A stretch of 64,000 nt of DNA from Mucilaginibacter ginsenosidivorans (GCF_007971025.1 NZ_CP042436.1:3720001-3784000); one strand, 5' to 3'; numbered from the stretch's first letter, positions 26,783-35,971 are shown. Notes: a model not told the origin generated them from the letters alone. Numbers and translations are program-made.

Positions 26783-28126
26783 ATGGATAAATTTAATAAA
26801 AGTCTTTTTGGTACCGGTTTCAAATGGGGCGTGTCTACTGCGGCGTTCCAGATCGAAGGCGCACATGATGCTGATGGCAAGGGTGAGTCGATATGGGATG
26901 CATTTACGGCTAAAAAGGGGAAGGTGCTGAACGGTCATCACGCAAAAACAGCCTGTGATTTTTATAATAATTACGAAGCGGATATCGACCTGCTAAAAAA
27001 GCTCAACATCCCCAATTTCCGTTTTTCCATCTCGTGGACACGCATATTACCAGGCGGCACAGGGGAAACCAACCAGGCTGGGATAGATTACTACAACCGG
27101 GTAATAGACTATTGCATCAAACAAGGCATTGAACCCTGGGTAACTATTTATCATTGGGACCTTCCCCAGGCGCTTGAGGACAAAGGCGGGTGGACAAACC
27201 GCGATATTGTTGAGTGGTTTACCGATTATACCGGGATTTGTGCGGAACACTTTGGCGACCGGGTAAAGTACTGGATGGTGATGAACGAACCATCTGTATT
27301 TTCGGGGGCGGGGTATTTTTTTGGCATACATGCACCGGGCCGCACTGGTATAAAAAACTTTTTGCCGGCCATCCACCATATTGTGTTGAGCATGGTTGCA
27401 GGCGCAAAAAAATTGCGCGAGCTATTACCAGGGGCTATCATCGGTTCAACCTTTTCGTGTTCGCATATTGAACCATATTCGGACAGCAGCAGGAATATAG
27501 CTGCTGCGCATCGTGCTGATGCGCTGGTAAACCGTTTGTTTATTGAACCGATATTGGGTTTGGGTTATCCGGTAGGTGATATTCCTGTTTTAAAAGGACT
27601 TGAAAAATTCTATAAACCGGGCGACGAACAAAACATGGTCTTTGATTTCGACTTCATAGGTTTACAAAATTATACGCGTGAGATCGTAAAATACTCATTT
27701 TTCACGCCCTACGTCAACGCCAGTTTAGTAAAAGCTGAAAAGCGGGGCGTGGAAATAACGGCCATGAAATGGGAAGTATATCCTCCCGCTATTTATCATA
27801 TCCTTAAAAAGTTTAATGCCTATCCGCAGATCAAAAAGATCATCGTGACGGAAAACGGAGCTGCTTTCCCGGACACCGTTATTGACGGTGCAGTAAACGA
27901 CCTGAAAAGAACAGGATATATCCAGGCTAATTTGGAGCAGATACTGAAAGCAAAGGAGGAGGGATGCCGGGTAGATGGCTATTTTGTATGGACACTAACC
28001 GACAACTTTGAATGGGCCGAAGGTTATCATCCCCGGTTCGGGTTGATCTATGTCGATTTTGAAACGCAAAAGCGCATTATCAAGGCGTCAGGGCACTGGT
28101 ATGCCGATTTTTTGGCAGACGGTTAG
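26783..28126 (+). CDS. GH1 beta-glucosidase
   Basis: Hydrolyses beta-glucosides such as cellobiose by the retaining mechanism. The 447-residue TIM barrel is the usual GH1 length. The acid/base Glu is in WMVMNEPSVF (E169) and the nucleophile in IIVTENGAAF (E357). Other signatures are KWGVSTAAFQIEGAHDADGK at the N-terminus and DNFEWAEGYHPRFGL near the end. There is no signal peptide, so it works on sugars already imported. Its stop overlaps the stop of the facing histidine kinase gene by four bases. Confidence 0.95.
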   Translation: MDKFNKSLFGTGFKWGVSTAAFQIEGAHDADGKGESIWDAFTAKKGKVLNGHHAKTACDFYNNYEADIDLLKKLNIPNFRFSISWTRILPGGTGETNQAGIDYYNRVIDYCIKQGIEPWVTIYHWDLPQALEDKGGWTNRDIVEWFTDYTGICAEHFGDRVKYWMVMNEPSVFSGAGYFFGIHAPGRTGIKNFLPAIHHIVLSMVAGAKKLRELLPGAIIGSTFSCSHIEPYSDSSRNIAAAHRADALVNRLFIEPILGLGYPVGDIPVLKGLEKFYKPGDEQNMVFDFDFIGLQNYTREIVKYSFFTPYVNASLVKAEKRGVEITAMKWEVYPPAIYHILKKFNAYPQIKKIIVTENGAAFPDTVIDGAVNDLKRTGYIQANLEQILKAKEEGCRVDGYFVWTLTDNFEWAEGYHPRFGLIYVDFETQKRIIKASGHWYADFLADG

Positions 28127-30291
28127 TGGCGGGCCAATTCTTTACCGGCCGGCAATTGATCATGACCAGCATCTTGCTTCACCGAACGCGGCAGGCTGAC
28201 ATAAAATGTCGTTCCTTTTTTAGGCTCGCTTTCAAACCAGATTTCACCCTGGTGTTTCTCGACGATCTGCCTGCTGATAGAAAGGCCTAAACCGAAGGAT
28301 TTTTCGCCCATGGTGCCCGATCTTTTAGCGTCGGTAAACATATTGAACACCTTGTCTTTCATATTATCGGGAATGCCAATACCGTGGTCGTTAATAGAAA
28401 TGATAACGCTATCAGTTTTCTGAACAGCTTTAACTTTTATCATAGCGTCAACCGGGCTGAATTTGATGGCGTTGCTGATCAGGTTGCTGATAACCCGCCA
28501 TATCTTTTCGCGGTTTATGTCAAGTTCCACCGGGTGATCAAGACCTTCAAGTACGATCTGCTGATGCTTTTCAGCGGCCTTAAACCTCAATAATTCTACG
28601 CTATTGGCTATTAAAGCATTCACATCAACCGACTGCCTTTTTAACGCGGAAGAAGAATTATTGGTAGCTTCCAATATCTCGTTAATAAGCTCAAGCGTAT
28701 CTGCAGCCGTCTGTTTGATAAGAATTAGCTGACTTTGGAGGTCCTTGTCGTGTTCACTTTCTTCAGCCATTACGCTGGTAAGCGAAGCTATACCACCAAG
28801 AGGATTGCGTAGGTCGTGTGCTACTGCACGCAATATGCGGTCCTTTTCACGGCTGCTGAATTTCACTTCGTCGAGGGCCCTTTCAAGCTCGGCCTTTTGC
28901 TGGTTGATCTGCTTATTAAGCATAATAACCACAGCAACATCGAATTTTGACTGGCGCCAGTTTCTCCATACCAGGAACGCGATAGCTAAAAGCAGCACGG
29001 CACAAACAATAGCAACATTGAGGTAGATGCTCTGCATCTTATTATTATCATTCAGGTTTTCGATCTGGTACTGCTTTTCCAGGTTGGCCAATTGCTGATT
29101 TACATCGCTTTCTTTTAACAGGGTAAGCCGTTTGATCGTCGAGTCCTTAAGCGCATTATAATTTTGGGTATAAACTATTGCTTTTGCCAGGTCATTCTTT
29201 TTAAGATAATAACTCCCCATTAACCTGTTCCAATCGGCTTCAGCATTGTCATTTTTTATAACATCCAATTGTTTGCGTAAATCTGAAAGCAAAGACCTGA
29301 GGAGGCCGCTTTCGCCCTTTATTAAATAGATCTGCGCAAGCTTAAGCTGGGCCAATTCGGCGTCGCCGTTGTCACCACCCTTTTGAATATTGATTGCTAT
29401 GCTTTTTTTAAGCAATTGTTCCGCTTCATCATATTTTTTAAGTGCAATTAACGCCTGGGCCTTATTGTTATAAATAACGCCCCGTGCAATATCAATGTAC
29501 TGGCTTTTTACTTTGAATTTTCCATCGTTTGCATTCACATATTTTAGCGCATTATCAAAATAAGTTATCGCACTGTCTATGTCGCCGCTATGGGTGTAAC
29601 TTTCGCCGATATTATCCAATAGTTCCTGGCGGCGATAGAACCAGACGAAACCGTGATCATCCTTTACTAAAAGACTTTTTGCGTAGCTTTCTTTAAAGTA
29701 CCCGGCGGCAAGTTTGTAATGCCCCTGCTTAAACATGATCATTCCCATCCGGTAGGTATAATCGGCAGCAGAAGCCTGGTTAAGATAATTCTTCCCCATC
29801 AGGTAACCCTGGAAATAGCATTGATAGGCATCGTTGTATTGATTGAGGCTGAAGTAGGTGTCACCCTTCGCATAGTTGGCCTCCGCAAAATTGGCGGCAT
29901 ACTGCTCCTTTACAACGCTTTTGTGCGCCATAACAAGCATGCTATCAGCATACGGCAATGCCTTTTTATAATCACGTTTAGCTTTTTGCCAGTAAACGTA
30001 ATGAAATGCGTAGAACCTGAACTTGTCGTTGACAGAAGGATCGTTTAACAGGGGAAAATTCGAGTCGAGATAGGATATGGCCTTTTCTGGTTGATTAAGA
30101 TCGTAATAATGAGTTACTGAATCAAATACCGGCTTGAAAGATGCAGTATACCCTGCTGAATCAGTATTTTTTTTGGCGCATGAACTGAAAACTACGGACA
30201 GGAATAGAAACAGGAATATCTTTGAATATTTTAATTTTTTGATATCACCCGTAACGCCTGCCTGAAACTTCCAAGAATAACCCATAAACAT
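28123..30291 (-). CDS. TPR-containing sensor histidine kinase
   Basis: The 722-residue protein starts with a charged leader and a hydrophobic stretch ending in FSSCAKK, which looks like a lipobox. A TPR array follows (about 50-400), for example YNDAYQCYFQGYLMGKNY and IYNNKAQALIALKKYDEAEQ. One membrane segment near 425-445 (LNVAIVCAVLLLAIAFLVW) leads to a coiled coil, then HisKA (RAVAHDLRNPLGGI) and HATPase (NLISNAIKFSP, HGIGIPDNMK, FGLGLSI). The sensing part should lie in the periplasm. No response regulator is adjacent. The real start may be one of two close ATGs. Confidence 0.88.
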   Translation of the reverse strand: MFMGYSWKFQAGVTGDIKKLKYSKIFLFLFLSVVFSSCAKKNTDSAGYTASFKPVFDSVTHYYDLNQPEKAISYLDSNFPLLNDPSVNDKFRFYAFHYVYWQKAKRDYKKALPYADSMLVMAHKSVVKEQYAANFAEANYAKGDTYFSLNQYNDAYQCYFQGYLMGKNYLNQASAADYTYRMGMIMFKQGHYKLAAGYFKESYAKSLLVKDDHGFVWFYRRQELLDNIGESYTHSGDIDSAITYFDNALKYVNANDGKFKVKSQYIDIARGVIYNNKAQALIALKKYDEAEQLLKKSIAINIQKGGDNGDAELAQLKLAQIYLIKGESGLLRSLLSDLRKQLDVIKNDNAEADWNRLMGSYYLKKNDLAKAIVYTQNYNALKDSTIKRLTLLKESDVNQQLANLEKQYQIENLNDNNKMQSIYLNVAIVCAVLLLAIAFLVWRNWRQSKFDVAVVIMLNKQINQQKAELERALDEVKFSSREKDRILRAVAHDLRNPLGGIASLTSVMAEESEHDKDLQSQLILIKQTAADTLELINEILEATNNSSSALKRQSVDVNALIANSVELLRFKAAEKHQQIVLEGLDHPVELDINREKIWRVISNLISNAIKFSPVDAMIKVKAVQKTDSVIISINDHGIGIPDNMKDKVFNMFTDAKRSGTMGEKSFGLGLSISRQIVEKHQGEIWFESEPKKGTTFYVSLPRSVKQDAGHDQLPAGKELARH

Positions 30292-30359
30292 TGCTTTATA
30301 CGATAATTAGCGAGGCGATGTTATAGCAGGGAAATTCTTTTTTGTAATATTTATGAGAC

Positions 30360-31541
30360 TTATTTGAATGCGTCCTCCCCGGTAATATCCATACCTGTTA
30401 TCAGCAAATGAATATCGTGCGTGCCTTCGTAAGTGATCACTGATTCCAGGTTCATCATGTGCCTCATTATAGGGTATTCGCCAGTTATACCCATCCCGCC
30501 AAGCATCTGACGTGCTTCACGGGCTATCGTAATTGCGGTTTCGACGCTATTGCGTTTGGCCATAGAAATTTGTGCTGGAGTCGCCCTGTTCTCATTTTTT
30601 AAAGTGCCTAAACGCCATACCAATAACTGGGCCTTGGTTATCTCTGTTATCATCTCAGCCAGTTTCTTTTGCTGCAACTGGAAACCTGCTATAGGACGAC
30701 CGAACTGTACGCGCTCTTTGGAATAACGCAGTGCGGTATCATAGCAGTCCATAGCTGCGCCAATAGCCCCCCAGGCTATGCCGTAACGTGCCTGGTTCAA
30801 ACAACCAAGCGGACCTTTTAAACCTGACACATTAGGGAAAATATTTTCTTTAGGGACTTTCACATTATCGAAAACCAGTTCACCCGTCGCCGATGCACGC
30901 AGCGACCACTTGTTATGAGTTTCCGGCGTCGAAAAGCCTTCCATACCGCGTTCAACCACCATACCGCGTATCTTTCCGCTCTCATCTTTGGCCCATACTA
31001 CGGCAATATCCGCAAAAGGGGAGTTTGATATCCACATCTTAGCGCCGTTCAGGATATAATGATCGCCTGCGTCTTTAATATTGGTGGTCATACCGCTTGG
31101 GTTCGAGCCATGGTCGGGTTCGGTTAATCCGAAGCATCCCATTAACTCGCCGCTGGCAAGTTTGGGCAGATATTTGTGTTTTTGCTCTTCGGAACCGTAA
31201 GCATAAATGGGGTACATTACCAATGAGCCCTGAACAGAAGCGGTTGACCGTATGCCCGAATCGCCGCGCTCGATCTCCTGCATAATGATACCGTAGGATA
31301 TATAATCCAGCCCGGCGCCGCCATATTCAACGGGCACTGTCGGCCCGAAGGCGCCTATTTCGGCCAATCCTTTTAATAATTGCTTCGGAAATTCAGCTTT
31401 TTGGGCGTAGTCTTCTATAATTGGACTTACTTCTTTTTTTACCCAGTCGCGCACGCTTGCACGTATCAGTTTATGCTCGTCAGTGAGCAGTTCATCTACT
31501 AAATAGTAATCAGGAGCTTCAAAAAGATCAGTTTTTGCCAT
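30360..31541 (-). CDS. Acyl-CoA dehydrogenase, glutaryl-CoA dehydrogenase-like
   Basis: The 393-residue flavoenzyme matches the glutaryl-CoA dehydrogenase branch. Signatures are GCFGLTEPDHGSNPSGM (FAD/substrate loop), KMWISNSPFADIAVVWA, and the catalytic Glu in ITYEGTHDIHLLITG. It probably oxidises an acyl-CoA in lysine or tryptophan breakdown; decarboxylating activity is inferred. I start at MAKTDLFEAPDYY, the normal N-terminus; an upstream ATG adds a hydrophobic leader not expected for this family. A -7 box lies 21 bases upstream. It stands alone. Confidence 0.9.
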   Translation of the reverse strand: MAKTDLFEAPDYYLVDELLTDEHKLIRASVRDWVKKEVSPIIEDYAQKAEFPKQLLKGLAEIGAFGPTVPVEYGGAGLDYISYGIIMQEIERGDSGIRSTASVQGSLVMYPIYAYGSEEQKHKYLPKLASGELMGCFGLTEPDHGSNPSGMTTNIKDAGDHYILNGAKMWISNSPFADIAVVWAKDESGKIRGMVVERGMEGFSTPETHNKWSLRASATGELVFDNVKVPKENIFPNVSGLKGPLGCLNQARYGIAWGAIGAAMDCYDTALRYSKERVQFGRPIAGFQLQQKKLAEMITEITKAQLLVWRLGTLKNENRATPAQISMAKRNSVETAITIAREARQMLGGMGITGEYPIMRHMMNLESVITYEGTHDIHLLITGMDITGEDAFK

Positions 31542-31562
31542 TGAGAAAAATAATTGGTGCGG

Positions 31563-31570
31563 CAAAGATA
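31563..31570 (-). promoter_or_regulatory. -7 promoter box of the acyl-CoA dehydrogenase gene
   Basis: TATCTTTG on the minus strand matches TAnnTTTG, 21 bases upstream of the chosen ATG, and supports that start. Confidence 0.55.
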
Positions 31571-31588
31571 GGAGTTTAAGTTAATTGG

Positions 31589-31706
31589 GTTGGAATATGT
31601 TGAATAAGTTAATTGGCTGTTTCCCTGACCGGGGTTTCGGTAAGGTGCCAACCGCCATAAGTAAATAACCTGGTCAACCTAATCCAACTTATTCAACTCA
31701 ATCAAC
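31589..31706. repeat. Intergenic inverted repeat, family 2, site B
   Basis: TTGAATAAGTT pairs exactly with AACTTATTCAA, inside imperfect arms of about 28 bp built from GTTGATTGAGTTG-like words. The centre has a short GC-rich segment. A weaker copy lies at 8,135. It ends directly at the folB promoter box. Confidence 0.5.
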
Positions 31707-31714
31707 TAAATTTG
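31707..31714 (+). promoter_or_regulatory. -7 promoter box abutting folB
   Basis: TAAATTTG matches TAnnTTTG and ends four bases before the folB ATG, so the transcript start should fall at or near the start codon. Confidence 0.55.
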
Positions 31715-31718
31715 ACCC

Positions 31719-32090
31719 ATGATCAACGTAGCACTGCACGGCGCCGAGTTCTTTGGCAAACATGGTTTTTACCCGGAAGAACAATTATTGGGAAGCAAAT
31801 TCGTGGTGGATATATCGGCTGATTTTGAGCCGCAGGGGGCTTTGCAAAATGATAAACTGGCCGATACTGTAAATTACGAGCACTTGTATGAACTCACGTT
31901 CGCACAGATGCAGCATCCTCGAAAATTGATTGAAACGCTTTGCCAGGCCATTATTGAGGATATAGTAAAGCATTATCCTTACGTAGCCATCGTCACCGTC
32001 ACCATTAAAAAGCTAAATCCGCCGCTACGGGGCAAAGTTGATCACTCAAGCGTTACCATTACTTATAACAAACCTGGAAATGGAATTTAA
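31719..32090 (+). CDS. folB: Dihydroneopterin aldolase
   Basis: Cleaves 7,8-dihydroneopterin to 6-hydroxymethyl-dihydropterin and glycolaldehyde in folate synthesis. The 123-residue protein shows the family opening VALHGAEFFGKHGFYPEEQ, VDISADFEPQGA in the second strand, the conserved DTVNYEHLYEL, and a catalytic Lys in TIKKLNPPLRGKVDH near the C-terminus. The natural N-terminus confirms this ATG. The last codons overlap the start of the FAD oxidase gene by 11 bases, so both are probably translated from one transcript. Confidence 0.92.
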   Translation: MINVALHGAEFFGKHGFYPEEQLLGSKFVVDISADFEPQGALQNDKLADTVNYEHLYELTFAQMQHPRKLIETLCQAIIEDIVKHYPYVAIVTVTIKKLNPPLRGKVDHSSVTITYNKPGNGI

Positions 32091-33477
32091 TAAAATAACA
32101 GGCAGGATATTATCGGCCATCAAAGCTATTGTAGGAGATGACTTTGTTATCACCGACCATGCAGACCTGGAAAAATACAGCCACGATGAGACCGAGGACC
32201 TTATTTATTATCCGGAAGTGGCTGTTAAACCAAAGTCGCCGGAAGAAATATCGGCATTAATGAAGCTTTGCAATGAGCACCAGGTACCCGCGACGATAAG
32301 AGGGGCTGGCACGGGTTTGAGCGGGGGAGCATTACCCGTTATGGGCGGGCTGCTTATTTCGATGGAACGCTTTGATCATATCCTGGATATCGATGAAGAA
32401 AATTTGCAGGCTACGGTAGAGCCCGGAGTAATAACCGAAGTATTTATGGACACGGTTGCCGAAAAGGGTTTACTGTACCCGGTTGACCCCGCGAGCAAGG
32501 GCAGTTGTTTTATAGGCGGAAATGTATCGCACGGGTCAGGTGGACCGAGGGTGGTGAAATACGGCACGATAAGAGAATACATATTGAACCTGGAGGTTGT
32601 TCTGCCTGACGGTGATATCATCTGGACCGGAGCCAATACGCTTAAATATGCATCGGGTTATAACCTGACGCAACTGATGATCGGTTCGGAGGGGACATTG
32701 GGTATTATCACGAAGATCGTAACTAAGCTGATACCCCGGCCGGCACAGGACGCGCTTTTACTCGCCTCATTTGAAACGGCCGAATCAGCTTGTGCCGCGG
32801 TCTCGGCTATTTTCAGGGCGGGAATAGTTCCGTCGGCATTAGAATTTATGGAACGAAAGGGGTTGGAGTGGGTGATAAAATACGATGGGATCAATTTTGA
32901 CCTGAAGGATGGCATCGAAGCTTTTTTGCTTATCGAGGTCGACGGCACCAACATGGACGTTGTCTTTAATGATTGCGAGAAGATCAACACCGTATTAGAG
33001 CAGTTTGACTGCAAGGATGTACTGTTTGCCGACACATCGGCACAAAAAGAAGAGTTATGGCGATTAAGGCGGACCATGGCAGTTTCGGTGAGGTCTAACT
33101 CCGTATTTAAGGAAGAAGACACCGTGGTTCCGCGGGCTAAACTGCCGCAGCTTTTTAAGGGTATTAAAGAAATAGGCAGCCGTTACAATTTTGAGTCAGT
33201 TTGCTTTGGGCATGCCGGCGACGGAAATTTACATGTGAATATTTTGAAGGGTACGATGAGCGACGATGACTGGCATAATAAGTTGAAGGATGGCATCCGC
33301 GAGATATTTGAATTGACCGTGTCGCTTGGCGGAACGTTATCGGGTGAACATGGTATTGGGTTGGTGCAAAAGGAGTTTATGCCAATAAAATATTCTGATG
33401 TTCATTTTGAATTATGGCGGGGCATTAAAAAGGTGTTCGACCCTAACGGGATATTGAACCCGGGAAAGATATTTTGA
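32080..33477 (+). CDS. FAD-binding oxidase, GlcD/lactate dehydrogenase type
   Basis: The 465-residue flavoprotein has the VAO/PCMH FAD domain with ATIRGAGTGLSGGALPVMGG, VDPASKGSCFIGGNVSHGSGG and IGSEGTLGIITKIVTKLIP, and a C-terminal FAD-oxidase domain with CFGHAGDGNLHVN and TLSGEHGIGLVQKEFM. These mark the GlcD family: oxidases of glycolate, D-lactate or other 2-hydroxy acids. Glycolaldehyde from FolB could be turned to glycolate, so the coupling with folB is suggestive, but the substrate is not readable. I start at MEFNKITGR; a longer in-frame start lies inside folB. Confidence 0.88.
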   Translation: MEFNKITGRILSAIKAIVGDDFVITDHADLEKYSHDETEDLIYYPEVAVKPKSPEEISALMKLCNEHQVPATIRGAGTGLSGGALPVMGGLLISMERFDHILDIDEENLQATVEPGVITEVFMDTVAEKGLLYPVDPASKGSCFIGGNVSHGSGGPRVVKYGTIREYILNLEVVLPDGDIIWTGANTLKYASGYNLTQLMIGSEGTLGIITKIVTKLIPRPAQDALLLASFETAESACAAVSAIFRAGIVPSALEFMERKGLEWVIKYDGINFDLKDGIEAFLLIEVDGTNMDVVFNDCEKINTVLEQFDCKDVLFADTSAQKEELWRLRRTMAVSVRSNSVFKEEDTVVPRAKLPQLFKGIKEIGSRYNFESVCFGHAGDGNLHVNILKGTMSDDDWHNKLKDGIREIFELTVSLGGTLSGEHGIGLVQKEFMPIKYSDVHFELWRGIKKVFDPNGILNPGKIF

Positions 33478-33591
33478 ATTGGCGATTGCGCCGATTATTT
33501 TTTGATTGCACCGATTTCGGGGGCGATTTAAGGATTTCTTTGATTGACAGGATATACCTAAATTCGATTTTCCGGACTAAATTATTAAAAA

Positions 33592-34224
33592 ATGTCTCCC
33601 TCAGAATTTGACATATCAACCCAGGACCTTATTAAAGTAGGGATAGCGGTAGTATGCGGGGCCATACTTGGTTTGGAGCGGCAGTACAAAAACAAAACAG
33701 CCGGCTTCCGTACGATTATATTGATAACACTCGGGTCCGCCTTATTTACCATGATCGCCCAGCAAAGCGGGCAACAGGTAAATATCAATATCGTAACAGG
33801 CATTGGTTTTATTGGCGCAGGGGTTATTTTTAAGGACAACATATCAGTTAACGGACTTACCACTGCGGCTGTTATATGGATTTCGGCAGCTATTGGCATG
33901 GCGGTAGGGTCGGGGAATTACCTCCTAGGCCTTATTTCGACCTTACTTACCCTTGTTGTGCTGGTACTATTTCATCTTTTGGAAGACTACATAGATAAAG
34001 TGAGCCACGAGCGGGTCCTGTTCGTCGTTTTTGATACCATTGACTACACCGACCTGGAAACACTGGAAGATACTATCCGTCAACTGCATCTCAGGTCGAG
34101 AAGGCGGCTTATAACCAAAAAAGATGGTTGTCTGCACGCAACAATCGTCGTCGGCGGGCACAAGAAACACATCAACCGGCTGTATGAAAAGATGCTGATC
34201 ACGCCCGGCATAAAAGCTTTCTGA
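33592..34224 (+). CDS. MgtC/SapB-family membrane protein
   Basis: The 210-residue protein has a hydrophobic N-terminal domain of about four to five membrane segments with the MgtC signature GAILGLERQYKNKTAGFRT and GIGFIGAGVIFKDN. The C-terminal half is soluble and ACT-like (LEDTIRQLHLRSRRRLITKK). MgtC proteins help growth in low magnesium and modulate ATP synthase. The gene stands alone, downstream of folB-oxidase. No Mg transporter is adjacent. Confidence 0.87.
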   Translation: MSPSEFDISTQDLIKVGIAVVCGAILGLERQYKNKTAGFRTIILITLGSALFTMIAQQSGQQVNINIVTGIGFIGAGVIFKDNISVNGLTTAAVIWISAAIGMAVGSGNYLLGLISTLLTLVVLVLFHLLEDYIDKVSHERVLFVVFDTIDYTDLETLEDTIRQLHLRSRRRLITKKDGCLHATIVVGGHKKHINRLYEKMLITPGIKAF

Positions 34225-34312
34225 TTTGCAAATTACCTAATATCAAATATTTAGGTCGTTGGCGAGTTACTAATACAGCTTGCATCGCATCATCTGCACA
34301 CTTGCACATCTG

Positions 34313-34759
34313 TTAATTCGTATTCAATATCATCCCGGGTTCATCAAATGCGATCATGCGTGCACGTTGTTCGGCGGGTATTTTCACCGGCTTATGGATG
34401 CTATAATCGTAACTGATGCATACCGTTTTTCCTGTGGTGCAAATTTCTTCGCCTTCAGGGGTTACAATCACTATGACATGCATAATGTCAAAACTGCTGT
34501 TACCTATACGCGTGGTTCGCACGTAACAGGCAATCTCATCGCCTCGTTTTATGGGTTTTATATAATTCACTTCTGACCGTGCAAGGATAATCCCATTGTT
34601 TTTCCAATCCCATTTAATCACGTCTTTCCAATAGTGTACGCGTGCGGTCTCGAAGTAGGTGAGATAGGTGGCATTGTTTACATGGCCATAAAAATCGAGA
34701 TCGGAGAAGCGGACCTGTATAGGGGTCCGATGCTTATAATCTGCTAAGTTTTCGCTCAT
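34313..34759 (-). CDS. Acyl-CoA thioesterase, hotdog fold
   Basis: The 148-residue protein has the 4-hydroxybenzoyl-CoA thioesterase pattern: VRFSDLDFYGHVNNATYLTY with the active-site Asp, followed by the strand-rich half. It hydrolyses acyl-CoA; the acyl group cannot be told. I start at MSENLADYKHR; an earlier ATG adds 14 residues of aromatic-rich sequence. It stands alone between MgtC and Hsp20. Confidence 0.85.
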   Translation of the reverse strand: MSENLADYKHRTPIQVRFSDLDFYGHVNNATYLTYFETARVHYWKDVIKWDWKNNGIILARSEVNYIKPIKRGDEIACYVRTTRIGNSSFDIMHVIVIVTPEGEEICTTGKTVCISYDYSIHKPVKIPAEQRARMIAFDEPGMILNTN

Positions 34760-34888
34760 TGCGTGACAGTATGTCGGTAAGAAATAATATACACAGGACA
34801 AATTGTCTGAAACAAACGTTTTTTGCCCCTTGGTATAAGAGTTGATTTATACCTGCCGAAGTTAATAAAACAAAAAATATAAAACTCT

Positions 34889-34893
34889 GGAGG
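34889..34893 (+). promoter_or_regulatory. Strong Shine-Dalgarno site for the Hsp20 gene
   Basis: GGAGG lies eight bases before the ATG. Such a strong site is unusual in this window, where most starts have none. It may ensure high translation of the chaperone. Confidence 0.65.
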
Positions 34894-34901
34894 ATATAAA
34901 A

Positions 34902-35339
34902 ATGACATTGGTAAAATTTAACAACGGACAGAAAAGCGCAGTGAACCCATGGTTTGGTGATGTGTTTGATTCGATCATTAACGACTCATTTCTTAACGAC
35001 AGGTTCGTAAATAAAGTACCTGCGGTAAACATTGCTGAAACTGAGAACGAGTTTCATATCGAACTGGCTGTTCCTGGTTTAAAGAAGGAAGATTTTAAGA
35101 TCAACCTTGACAAAAACGTATTGAGCGTATCTGCTGAAAAGAAAACTGAAAACGTGGACGAAGGTAAGAAATACAGCAAGCGCGAATACAGCTACAACTC
35201 ATTCGTAAGGTCGTTTACCTTGCCTGAAGCGGCTGATTATGCCAGGATCGAAGCTGAATATACCGACGGTGTATTGAAGCTGAATGTAGCTAAGAAAGAA
35301 GAAGCTAAAATTCAATCGAGAGAGATCTCGGTAAAGTAA
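34902..35339 (+). CDS. Small heat-shock protein Hsp20
   Basis: ATP-independent holdase chaperone that binds unfolding proteins. The 145-residue protein has a short N-terminal arm, an alpha-crystallin domain (about 44-130) with IELAVPGLKKEDFKINLD, and the closing signature DGVLKLNVAKKEE. A C-terminal IxS/V-type tail (IQSREISVK) is present. No CIRCE element was found. A clear terminator follows. It stands alone. Confidence 0.93.
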   Translation: MTLVKFNNGQKSAVNPWFGDVFDSIINDSFLNDRFVNKVPAVNIAETENEFHIELAVPGLKKEDFKINLDKNVLSVSAEKKTENVDEGKKYSKREYSYNSFVRSFTLPEAADYARIEAEYTDGVLKLNVAKKEEAKIQSREISVK

Positions 35340-35492
35340 TTTGACCGGGCGCCGAGAGCTGTGAGATTAAATGTTGTGATTTGGTAAAGGCTTGAGGCCC
35401 CGGAAGAAATTGAGACCGGTAATGGTAACAACTACGTTGCCGGTTATCTGAAGACTGTTTTCATAATAAGTTGTTGGTTTAGTTTGATGAAG

Positions 35493-35520
35493 GCCTCCTG
35501 AATATTGGGAGGCTTTCTTT
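35493..35520 (+). terminator. Terminator between Hsp20 and the AhpD-like gene
   Basis: GCCTCC pairs with GGAGGC across nine bases and is followed by TTTCTTTTTT. It lies at the 3' end of the converging AhpD-like gene and may serve both. Confidence 0.7.
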
Positions 35521-35521
35521 T

Positions 35522-35971
35522 TTACAGGTCCTTTGCAGGCGGAAAGTCGATGGGTATTTGGGTTAACCTGTAAGTATAATTGGTAAAACTCATCACATTG
35601 ATGAGCACCATCAGGTCGATAAGGGCAGTTTCGTTATAGCCGAGGGTATAAAACTCAGCGAGTAGCTCATCACTTACAAGGCCTTTCTGTTCGATCACCG
35701 ATTTGATAACCTGGTAGATCACCTGCCATTTTTGTTCGGGATAAGTGCCCGCCCGCAGTGTAAGCGTCTCTTCTTCGGTCCATTTGTTTTTTATTGCCGA
35801 TTGCGTATGCGAGGCCAAACAGTATTCGCACCCGTTAAATTGAGACACAATAAGATATATAGCCTCACGCTCTTTCGCATGAAAAGTTCCGCGGGCCTGC
35901 TCGTTCACATACTGCAGGTAGGAATTAAGCGCATTGGCTGAATAGCCGATGGTGGCATACAGGTTAGGCAT
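35522..35971 (-). CDS. AhpD-like carboxymuconolactone decarboxylase-family protein, 5' end frameshifted
   Basis: Reads as a 149-residue AhpD-type protein from MPNLYATIGYSANALN. The active-site motif is FNGCEYCLASHTQSAI (CX2C plus His), used by alkylhydroperoxidase-like proteins to cycle thiols. The ATG used here is not the natural start. About 86 bases further upstream another frame begins MKPFAVPSYEQVAEEA and stops after 25 codons. One extra T in the TTTT run at 35989-35992 (minus strand) would join the two as AFDRFYQLTGKMPNLYAT, which is what the family looks like. So the gene is either recently broken or carries a one-base sequencing error. Confidence 0.85.
   Translation of the reverse strand: MPNLYATIGYSANALNSYLQYVNEQARGTFHAKEREAIYLIVSQFNGCEYCLASHTQSAIKNKWTEEETLTLRAGTYPEQKWQVIYQVIKSVIEQKGLVSDELLAEFYTLGYNETALIDLMVLINVMSFTNYTYRLTQIPIDFPPAKDL

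Noticed and set aside
33478..33591. Short GATTGC/CCGATT repeats between the FAD oxidase and MgtC genes
   Set aside because: They are too short and irregular to call a defined repeat or a terminator.
34760..34901. CIRCE or HAIR heat-shock operator upstream of Hsp20
   Set aside because: No inverted repeat TTAGCACTC-N9-GAGTGCTAA or related pattern could be found.
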